A DNA stretch of 47,365 bases from an uncultured Bacilli bacterium. Its GTDB lineage: Bacteria > Bacillota_I > Bacilli_A > RF39 > UBA660. Under the pieces are notes generated by a model, which was not told the origin of the DNA, did not search any database, and saw only the letters and a program-made list of their open reading frames with translations. Below, in pieces: positions 8,009 through 14,571 of the stretch. The stretch lies in contig CAKPFD010000009.1 in assembly GCA_934149515.1 (NCBI GenBank), forward strand, positions 1 through 47,365, in the 5' to 3' direction. The translations under genes and the position numbers were made by a program. Numbering within the stretch: the first letter of the stretch is position 1; every line of letters starts with the position of its first letter.

Positions 8009-8200
8009 TGTCTAGAGAAGATGCGATGGACATCAGTATAAAACCGACTAAATGAACGATACGGGAGCATTGAAGAGTGTTGATTTGTGTTGAATACCTT
8101 TTCATTGATTAGGGATCCTAGAAAATCAACTATGTGCACCCACCTGTACAAATGTATAGGTTTTATCGTCAGTCCCTGAACGCTTCTTTGGACATTTTTT
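8009..8200 (+). ncRNA. ssrS: Probable 6S RNA
   Basis: There is no coding frame, but a promoter lies immediately upstream and the approximately 190-base RNA folds as one long rod. The closing stem pairs TGTCTAGAGAAG (8009-8020) with CTTCTTTGGACA (8183-8194), with two wobble pairs, and ends in six T. Inside are GGAC/GTCC, ATAAAACC/GGTTTTAT, and an apical stem GTTGATTT/AAATCAAC. On the 3' side, CACC is followed by a small hairpin ACCTGTACA/TGTATAGGT, as in the central bubble of 6S RNA. 6S RNA binds the sigma-A RNA polymerase holoenzyme and mimics an open promoter. The identification rests on size and architecture and has not been tested against a covariance model. Confidence 0.6.
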
Positions 8201-8211
8201 AGTTATTAAAG

Positions 8212-8235
8212 CATTTCAAAATGAAATGTTTTTTT
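8212..8235 (+). terminator. Terminator between the RNA gene and marR
   Basis: CATTTCA/TGAAATG stem with loop AAA, then seven T. Confidence 0.75.
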
Positions 8236-8250
8236 CTTTTCAAAAATTGG

Positions 8251-8279
8251 TTGCAAAAAAAGAAAAGATGCCCTATAAT
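8251..8279 (+). promoter_or_regulatory. Promoter of the marR-ABC operon
   Basis: TTGCAA, 17-base spacer, perfect TATAAT. Confidence 0.8.
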
Positions 8280-8284
8280 GAAAT

Positions 8285-8300
8285 AGTTCGTTATCGAACT
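8285..8300 (+). promoter_or_regulatory. Operator for the MarR-family regulator
   Basis: Perfect inverted repeat AGTTCG-TTAT-CGAACT located at the transcription start, six bases after the -10. Its position suggests autorepression by the regulator encoded just downstream. Confidence 0.7.
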
Positions 8301-8314
8301 AAAGGAGTAAAAAT

Positions 8315-8776
8315 GTGAAAAATACCCAGTTAATCCATCGCTTTAATGCGCTTAATATGAAAATGTTTCGGGTAATTCAAGCACACTATAAAGCACTAGG
8401 TTTAGAAGTAACACCAGTTCATGCTAGAATTATGCTATATATGAATCACCATCAACAACAACTTTGTCAAAAGGATATTGAATCAATGTTATTATGTAAT
8501 AAATCAACATTATCCGCTATTTTACATACAATGGAAAAGAATGGTCTTGTCACAAGAGGAGAATCTAGTACTGATTTACGCTATAAAACCATTACATTAA
8601 CCAAAAAAGCGAAGGCGATCGTTACTATTTTAGAACAAGATAATACTTTATTACGACAAACCTTGATGGAAAATTTACAACAAGAAGATATTGCTTGTTT
8701 TGAAAAAGTATTAACTATTCTAGAAAAGAATTTGGATAATTTAGAAAAATTAGAAAGGAAAGAGGGAGGAAAATGA
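8315..8776 (+). CDS. MarR-family transcriptional regulator
   Basis: 153 residues starting at GTG 8315; an ATG one base earlier in another frame stops at once, and AAAGGAG fits the GTG. The winged helix is seen in LCQKDIESMLLCNKSTLSAILHTMEKNGLVTRGESSTDLRYKTITLT: recognition helix, then the basic wing with D.R.K. The helices at both ends would form the dimer interface. The gene leads an operon with two ABC half-transporters, a standard MarR-exporter layout, so it probably represses export genes until a toxic compound binds. The regulator stop overlaps the next start (ATGA). Confidence 0.9.
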   Translation: MKNTQLIHRFNALNMKMFRVIQAHYKALGLEVTPVHARIMLYMNHHQQQLCQKDIESMLLCNKSTLSAILHTMEKNGLVTRGESSTDLRYKTITLTKKAKAIVTILEQDNTLLRQTLMENLQQEDIACFEKVLTILEKNLDNLEKLERKEGGK

Positions 8777-10536
8777 AAAAATTATTTAAAGAATTTACAA
8801 AAAAAGATATGATGATGATTGTCATTTCCATTTTATTAATCGTTTTTCAAGTTTGGTTAGATTTAAAATTACCAGATTATATGAGTGAAATTACAAGATT
8901 AATTCAATTAGAAAATAGTAAATTACAAGATATTTTATTACAAGGTGGATATATGTTATTGTGTGCCTTAGGTAGCTTGTTATCTGCTTTTATTGTTGGA
9001 TATTTATCTAGTCAAGTGGCTGCTAATTTTTCTTTGAATGTTCGAAAAAAGCTATTTCATAAAGTAGAATCTTTTGGAATGGAAGAAATGAAGAAGTTTT
9101 CTACTAGTAGTTTAATTACTAGAACAACCAATGATGTTAGTCAAGTTGAAATGTTAATATCTATGGGATTACAATTATTAATTAAAGCACCAATTATGGC
9201 TTTTTGGGCTATTTCTAAGATATTAGGTAAGAATATGACTTGGAGTGTTATTACATTTGCTGGTGTTTTTATATTATTAGCAACTGTTATTACACTAATG
9301 ATCATTGTTTTACCACGATTTAAAGTTGTACAACAATTAATTGATAGATTAAATGGTGTTACAAGAGAAAATTTAACTGGTATTCGTGTTATTCGAGCAT
9401 TTAATGCAGAAGCTTATCAAGAAAATCGTTTTGAGCAAGTAAATACAGATTTAACGAATATGCAATTATTTAATCAACATTGTTTTGCTGTTTTGAATCC
9501 AGTGATGAATTTGGTTAGTTCTTTCTTAACGCTTGGTATTTATTTTTTAGGAGCTTTTATGATCCAACAAGCCAATATGCTAGATAAGATCAATTTATTT
9601 AGTGATATGATTGTCTTTACTAGTTATGGTATGCAAGTTATTATGGCTTTCTTGATGCTTGCGATGATTTTTATGATGTGGCCTAGATCAGAAGTATCTG
9701 CTGCTCGTATTAATGAAGTATTAGATTCACCGGTTGCTATTGTAGATGGTAATAATGATGGAAGTACAATCACAGAAGTTGGAACGGTTGAATTTCAACA
9801 TGTATCCTTTAAATATCCTGATGCTGATGAATACTTATTGAAAGATATTTCTTTTCAAGCTAAAAAGGGACAGACGATTGCTTTTATTGGATCTACTGGT
9901 AGCGGTAAATCAACCCTTATTAATTTAGTACCACGCTTTTATGATGCAACAGAAGGTCGTGTCTTAGTGGATGGTATTGATGTCAAAAATTATCAACAAG
10001 AAGCCCTACATAATCGTATTGGTTATGTTCCTCAAAAAGCCGTGATGTTTACAGGTGATGTTACTAGCAACGTTTCCTATGGTGATAAAAATGGTAAGGA
10101 AATAACTGCTAAAAAAATAAAAGAAGCCATTCTAATTGCTCAAGCAGAAGACTTTGTTTCTAAGATGGATAATACGTATCATGCACATATTGCAAGAGGC
10201 GGTACCAATGTATCTGGTGGTCAGAAACAGCGATTAGCAATTGCAAGAGCGATTGCAAGAGATCCTGAAATTTATATTTTTGATGATTCTTTTTCGGCAC
10301 TTGATTATCAAACCGATGCTATTTTACGAAAAGAATTAAAACAATATACCAAAGATGCTACTAGTTTAATTGTAGCGCAACGAATTGGTACTATTATGCA
10401 AGCTGATCAAATTATCGTATTAGATAAAGGTTGTGTTGTTGGAAAAGGAACCCATCAGGAATTGTTAAAAAATTGCGAAGTGTATAAAGAAATTGCTCTA
10501 TCACAATTATCAAAGGAGGAATTAGAAAATGCCTAG
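8773..10536 (+). CDS. ABC exporter half-transporter with degenerate catalytic site (subunit 1)
   Basis: 587 residues: six membrane helices (to about 320), then the nucleotide-binding domain. Walker A is GSTGSGKS (about 374) and the signature is the intact VSGGQ. Walker B runs IYIFDDSFSALD, so the usual catalytic Glu is Asp, and the H-loop His is replaced by Gln (IVAQR). These changes mark the non-hydrolytic site of heterodimeric multidrug exporters such as BmrCD and TM287/288. The partner is the next gene, which overlaps by eight bases. The complex should export drugs or lipophilic compounds across the cytoplasmic membrane under control of the MarR regulator. Confidence 0.92.
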   Translation: MKKLFKEFTKKDMMMIVISILLIVFQVWLDLKLPDYMSEITRLIQLENSKLQDILLQGGYMLLCALGSLLSAFIVGYLSSQVAANFSLNVRKKLFHKVESFGMEEMKKFSTSSLITRTTNDVSQVEMLISMGLQLLIKAPIMAFWAISKILGKNMTWSVITFAGVFILLATVITLMIIVLPRFKVVQQLIDRLNGVTRENLTGIRVIRAFNAEAYQENRFEQVNTDLTNMQLFNQHCFAVLNPVMNLVSSFLTLGIYFLGAFMIQQANMLDKINLFSDMIVFTSYGMQVIMAFLMLAMIFMMWPRSEVSAARINEVLDSPVAIVDGNNDGSTITEVGTVEFQHVSFKYPDADEYLLKDISFQAKKGQTIAFIGSTGSGKSTLINLVPRFYDATEGRVLVDGIDVKNYQQEALHNRIGYVPQKAVMFTGDVTSNVSYGDKNGKEITAKKIKEAILIAQAEDFVSKMDNTYHAHIARGGTNVSGGQKQRLAIARAIARDPEIYIFDDSFSALDYQTDAILRKELKQYTKDATSLIVAQRIGTIMQADQIIVLDKGCVVGKGTHQELLKNCEVYKEIALSQLSKEELENA

Positions 10537-12484
10537 ACCACAAAATACATTTGAAAAATCAAAAGATTTTAAAGGCTCTATGAAACGTTTATTTTCTCAT
10601 TTGAAAGTTTTTAAAGTAACTATGATTTTTGCTATTATTTTAGCCATTGCTTCTTCTGTTTTGACGTTAATTGCACCTGATCATTTATCTGAATTAACAA
10701 ATACGATCACCAAAGGCTTAGCACCTAATGTTAGTGAAGAAAAAATAGAAAAGATAATTAGTGATCCTTCTATTTCTAATGAAGATAAAATGGCAAGTGC
10801 TAAGATTTTTCAAAGTTTCAAAGAAGATATGTCAACAGATGAAAAGTTAAAAGCTCTTGATGCTTTACCAGATTCTGTTTATCAAAAAATCAAACCACAA
10901 ATGGATCTTGATAAAGTGAAAAAAATTGCTTTATTCTTAGCTATTATTTATATGTTAAGTGCTTTGTTTAGTTATATTCAACATTATGTCATGACAACCG
11001 TATCTAATCGTTTTGCTCAAGGATTACGAAAGAAAATCAGCCATAAAATTAATGCACTACCTTTACGGTATTTTGATAGTCATGAAACAGGGGATGTTTT
11101 ATCACGTGTTACGAATGATGTTGATACTATCGCTCAAAATTTGAATAATAGTTTAGCGACTTTAGTTGCTAGTGTAACATTATTTATTGGTTCTATTATT
11201 ATGATGTTTACAACTAATTGGATCTTAGCAATTACGGCAATTGTTGCTAGTTTATTAGGATTTTTATTAATGGGAACTATTCTTAGTAAATCCCAAAAAT
11301 ATTTTGCAAGACGACAAAAAGAATTAGGTGATATGAACGGATATATTGAAGAGATCTATTCAGGTCATAATGTTGTTAAAGCTTATAATGGTAGTAAAAA
11401 AGCAGAAGAAGATTTTGCTAAGGTTAATGAACAATTATTTGAAAGTAATCAGAAAAGTGCCTTTTTATCAGGTTTAATGCCACCAATCATGAGTTTCGTT
11501 GGAAACTTAGGATATGTTGCTGTTTGTGTTGTTGGAGCACTTCTTGCTATTCGTGGAACGATATCTTTTGGTGTGATTGTTGCCTTTATCGTTTATGTTC
11601 GTTTATTTACGAACCCATTATCCCAAATTGCACAAGCTATGACAAGCCTACAATCAACTGCTGCAGCTAGTGAACGTGTCTTTGAATTTTTAGATGAAAA
11701 AGAAATGCCTGATCAAAGTCATTGTACAAAACATTTAGATAAATCGAAAGTCAAAGGAAATATCTGTTTTGAACACGTTCGTTTTGGATATGATGCTTCA
11801 AAGACGATTATTAAAGATTTTAATGCCGATGCAAAACCAGGTCAAAAGATTGCTATTGTCGGACCTACTGGAGCAGGAAAGACAACACTTGTTAATTTGT
11901 TGATGAAGTTCTATGATATTAATGCTGGTGATATTAAAATTGATGGAGTTTCTACCAAAGAATTAACAAGAGAAAATATTCACGATCTATTTATCATGGT
12001 ATTACAAGATACTTGGTTATTTTCTGGTAGTATTCGTGATAATATTAAATTTAATAAAGCAAATGTTAGTGATGAAGAAATATGGAATGCTTTACAAACA
12101 GTTGGTGTTGATCATTTTGTTAAAACATTACCAGGTGGATTAGATGCTACTTTAGGAGATAATGATTCTATTAGTCAAGGTCAGAAACAGTTGTTGACGA
12201 TTGCTCGTGGTATGATTGAAGATGCACCATTTTTGATCTTAGATGAAGCCACAAGTAACGTTGATACAAGAACAGAAGAACTTGTTCAGAAAGCCATGGA
12301 TAAATTAACAGAAGGAAGAACTTCTTTCATCATTGCACATCGTTTATCTACGATTAAAAATGCTGACTTGATCTTAGTAATGAAGGAAGGAAATATTATT
12401 GAACAAGGAAATCATGAAGCATTAATGCAACAAAATGGTTTCTATGCTACTTTATATAACAGTCAATTTGAGAAGACACTTTAA
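10529..12484 (+). CDS. ABC exporter half-transporter, catalytic subunit (subunit 2)
   Basis: 651 residues. A transmembrane domain has an insert of about 70 residues between its first two helices (about 50-130, charged, with two EEK/DEK-rich helices). This extracellular insert is common in the larger subunit of heterodimeric exporters. The nucleotide-binding domain has Walker A GPTGAGKT, Walker B FLILDEATSNVD with the catalytic Glu, and an intact H-loop (IIAHR). Its signature is the altered ISQGQ. Site 1 (partner Walker A/B plus this signature) would thus be degenerate and site 2 active. It is the last gene of the operon. Confidence 0.92.
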   Translation: MPRPQNTFEKSKDFKGSMKRLFSHLKVFKVTMIFAIILAIASSVLTLIAPDHLSELTNTITKGLAPNVSEEKIEKIISDPSISNEDKMASAKIFQSFKEDMSTDEKLKALDALPDSVYQKIKPQMDLDKVKKIALFLAIIYMLSALFSYIQHYVMTTVSNRFAQGLRKKISHKINALPLRYFDSHETGDVLSRVTNDVDTIAQNLNNSLATLVASVTLFIGSIIMMFTTNWILAITAIVASLLGFLLMGTILSKSQKYFARRQKELGDMNGYIEEIYSGHNVVKAYNGSKKAEEDFAKVNEQLFESNQKSAFLSGLMPPIMSFVGNLGYVAVCVVGALLAIRGTISFGVIVAFIVYVRLFTNPLSQIAQAMTSLQSTAAASERVFEFLDEKEMPDQSHCTKHLDKSKVKGNICFEHVRFGYDASKTIIKDFNADAKPGQKIAIVGPTGAGKTTLVNLLMKFYDINAGDIKIDGVSTKELTRENIHDLFIMVLQDTWLFSGSIRDNIKFNKANVSDEEIWNALQTVGVDHFVKTLPGGLDATLGDNDSISQGQKQLLTIARGMIEDAPFLILDEATSNVDTRTEELVQKAMDKLTEGRTSFIIAHRLSTIKNADLILVMKEGNIIEQGNHEALMQQNGFYATLYNSQFEKTL

Positions 12485-12497
12485 GTCTTCTTTTTTT
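12472..12497 (+). terminator. Terminator of the exporter operon
   Basis: GAAGAC/GTCTTC stem spanning the stop codon, then seven T. Confidence 0.8.
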
Positions 12498-12512
12498 GTT
12501 AAGGTAAAAGAA

Positions 12513-12541
12513 TTGAAAAACAGCATTGTTTATGTTATGAT
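12513..12541 (+). promoter_or_regulatory. Leader element copy 1: promoter
   Basis: TTGAAA, 17-base spacer, TATGAT. The same promoter recurs in copy 2 at 31123-31151. Confidence 0.7.
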
Positions 12542-12573
12542 AATGTCATAAAAATAAAAGGTAGGTGTTAGAT

Positions 12574-12627
12574 ATGAAAGTATTCTCTATAGTAAACTTA
12601 AAGTTAACCTGGGGGGGGGTACTTTAA
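12574..12627 (+). CDS. Leader peptide, copy 1 (17 residues, ends KLTWGGVL)
   Basis: MKVFSIVNLKLTWGGVL, preceded by the ribosome site AGGTAGGTG. A nine-G run (12611-12619) codes Trp-Gly-Gly-Val; consecutive GGG codons are striking in such an AT-rich genome. The peptide sits between a promoter and a terminator-like hairpin, ahead of a surface-protein gene, as a cis-acting leader would. Copies 2 and 3 keep the length, frame and the eight C-terminal residues, while copy 3 has a different N-terminus, which supports real translation. No known family is recognised. A directly acting peptide, for instance a signal, is an alternative. Confidence 0.6.
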   Translation: MKVFSIVNLKLTWGGVL

Positions 12628-12652
12628 TCAAACACTTTATCTTTTACCATGT

Positions 12653-12690
12653 CAAAAACATCAGGATATAAATGTATTCTGGTCTTTTTG
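12653..12690 (+). terminator. Leader hairpin, copy 1
   Basis: Sixteen-base stem between 12653-12668 and 12675-12690 with one mismatch, loop TAAATG. The 3' arm carries TCTTTTT, so it can act as an intrinsic terminator. It lies 26 bases after the leader stop and 28 bases before the surface-protein start, an attenuator position. Confidence 0.65.
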
Positions 12691-12718
12691 GTGTTTTAAA
12701 ATAGAAAAGGAGTAAGAT

Positions 12719-14485
12719 ATGAAAAAATTAAAAGAGAATAAGGAAAAAATCTTTATGGTGGTTTCAATTATTGTATTGTTTGTAGCAGTTATTGGTATCA
12801 GCTATGCAGCTTTTTCTTATACAAGAGTAGGGGAAAATCTAAATAGTATTACCACAGGTGTTATCTCTATGAGCTATGAAGAAAGTAGCAATATCATATC
12901 AATAGATAAAGCCTTACCAACAACAGATGCGACAGGTAAAGTAAGATTAAAAACAGGAGAATATTTTGATTTCACTGTTTCAACAACTGTCAAAGGAACA
13001 ACATCGGTTAATTATGAAATCGCAGCAGAAGACTTTTCTAGCAATACTTTTGATGGAAAAAATATTCGTTTGTATTTAACAAAACTAAATACCGATGGAA
13101 GCGAAACAGAAGTAATGGCACCAAAGAATTTCTTAAAAAGTCCAAGTGAGAATAAATCAACAGGAAGACCAGCAAACATGATGAGCTTAGCAAGTGGAAC
13201 AATCAGTGCAAGTGAAAGTAATAAATACCGTTTAAGAATGTATGTAGATGAAAGGTATAATCCACAAGGAGATGGAGGAAACAAAACATTTTCGATTCGT
13301 ATAAATGTTTATGGAAAAGTCTATGAAGGACCATTAGGAAGTAGGTTAAAAGCCTATGAAAGGAATGCAACAACAGATTTTCATACAGCTGATTATAAAG
13401 CAAAAACGACTTCTATTGTAACAAAGAAAGATAATAGTGTACCAGAAACAGCAATAGAAAGCTGGGATGTATCCAAAGCTGGAGATGGATCCATTATGGC
13501 TTATGCTGAAAGTGATGGAAATGATGGTTATAAAATTACTATAGGAGGACAAGATGGAATTGTACCAGAATCACTAGAATGGTATTTTGAAGAATTTACA
13601 ACAGTAACTTCAATAGATTTATCAGCATTTGACACTTCAGAAACAACTAATATGCATGGTACTTTTAATAATTGCAACAACTTAATTAATTTAGATGTTA
13701 GTCATTTTAATACAAGTAAGGTAACAAATATGAGAACGATGTTTCAATACTGTTATAAATTAACAAATTTAGATGTAAGAAACTTTGATACTTCGAATGT
13801 AACTGATATGGCAGGCATGTTTAGCAAGTGTTATGTAGTTTCAGAATTGGATGTAAGTAACTTTGATACCTCGAATGTAACGAATATGCAAGTAATGTTT
13901 CAGCTATGCCAATCTTTAAAAGAATTAGATGTCAGTCATTTTGATACATCCAAAGTAACAAATATGACTTACATGTTTAGTAAATGTAACAACTTATTAA
14001 ATTTGGATGTCAGTCATTTTGATACTTCAGCCGTAACGAATATGAAAGCTATGTTTCAAAAGTGTGAAAGTTTAACAGAATTAGATGTAGCTAATTTTGA
14101 TACTTCTAAAGTAACAGATATGGCCTATATGTTCAATGGATGTGAAAATTTATTAGCTTTAGATGTTAGCAATTTTAATACTTCTAAAGTAACAAATATG
14201 TTAGCAATGTTTAGTGTATGTTTATCTTTGAAAACAATAGATGTAAGTAATTTTACCACATCGAATGTAACAAATATGAATAGTATGTTCTTTCAAGATA
14301 CTGGATTAACAAGTCTTGATTTAAGAAACTTTGATACTTCAAAAGTGACTGATTTCCAAAATATGTTTTATGGTAATTCTAATTTAAAAGAAATTAAAGT
14401 AAGTAGTAAATGGGTAATATCTTCTTCTGCTACAATTACTGATATGTTTACAAATTGTGGTGTATCAAGTGTTACCACTGTTTAG
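12719..14485 (+). CDS. BspA-like surface protein: TasA-like N-terminus plus DUF285 repeats
   Basis: 588 residues. A basic N-terminus and membrane segment (IFMVVSIIVLFVAVIGISYAAF) resemble SipW-type signal peptides. A camelysin/TasA-like beta domain follows to about residue 205, with N-terminal ITTGVISMSYEES. About ten tandem 26-residue DUF285 units make up the C-terminal half (consensus LxxLDVSxFDTSxVTNMxxMFxxC). Such repeats are common in surface adhesins of gut and oral bacteria and Mollicutes. There is no LPXTG anchor. The ribosome site AAAGGAG sits seven bases before ATG. Its transcript passes through leader element copy 1, so expression probably depends on that element. Confidence 0.88.
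   Translation: MKKLKENKEKIFMVVSIIVLFVAVIGISYAAFSYTRVGENLNSITTGVISMSYEESSNIISIDKALPTTDATGKVRLKTGEYFDFTVSTTVKGTTSVNYEIAAEDFSSNTFDGKNIRLYLTKLNTDGSETEVMAPKNFLKSPSENKSTGRPANMMSLASGTISASESNKYRLRMYVDERYNPQGDGGNKTFSIRINVYGKVYEGPLGSRLKAYERNATTDFHTADYKAKTTSIVTKKDNSVPETAIESWDVSKAGDGSIMAYAESDGNDGYKITIGGQDGIVPESLEWYFEEFTTVTSIDLSAFDTSETTNMHGTFNNCNNLINLDVSHFNTSKVTNMRTMFQYCYKLTNLDVRNFDTSNVTDMAGMFSKCYVVSELDVSNFDTSNVTNMQVMFQLCQSLKELDVSHFDTSKVTNMTYMFSKCNNLLNLDVSHFDTSAVTNMKAMFQKCESLTELDVANFDTSKVTDMAYMFNGCENLLALDVSNFNTSKVTNMLAMFSVCLSLKTIDVSNFTTSNVTNMNSMFFQDTGLTSLDLRNFDTSKVTDFQNMFYGNSNLKEIKVSSKWVISSSATITDMFTNCGVSSVTTV
13609..14410 (+). repeat. Tandem 78-base repeats encoding DUF285 units
   Basis: About ten in-frame direct repeats with a period of 78 bases (26 codons). 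They are diverged at the DNA level but keep GATGTxAGx, GATACTTC and AATATG blocks. Unequal recombination between units could change repeat number. Confidence 0.85.
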
Positions 14486-14492
14486 ATAAAAT

Positions 14493-14524
14493 AAGAAAGT
14501 TTGATTTTATACTTTCTTTTTTTA
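14493..14524 (+). terminator. Terminator of the BspA-like gene
   Basis: AAGAAAGT/ACTTTCTT stem with a ten-base loop, then a T run. Confidence 0.75.
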
Positions 14525-14571
14525 TAGGAAAGTTATCCCTAGCTGTGGTACAATATTTTAGTAGGGATGTG

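Noticed and set aside
8009..8200. The structured RNA as SRP RNA, tmRNA or a riboswitch for marR
   Set aside because: The SRP tetraloop-helix 8 motif and tmRNA features are missing, and a separate terminator and promoter lie before marR.
12611..12619. Nine-G run as a sequencing or assembly artefact
   Set aside because: The same length occurs at three distant loci with different flanks, which makes an error unlikely, though long-read homopolymer bias cannot be fully excluded.
12574..12627. Leader peptide as a streptide-like RiPP precursor
   Set aside because: No matching radical SAM or export genes adjoin any copy (HemW at 25453 is unrelated), and the K-L-T-W spacing does not fit K-x3-W.
12601..12630. 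The G-run block as a T-box antiterminator (GGGTAC resembles TGGNACC-type motifs)
   Set aside because: The required T-box sequence and specifier stem are absent and the downstream genes are not amino-acid genes.
13609..14410. Regular 78-base repeats that could suggest a CRISPR array
   Set aside because: The units are in-frame, diverged, contiguous and encode DUF285 residues; there are no spacers and no cas genes.
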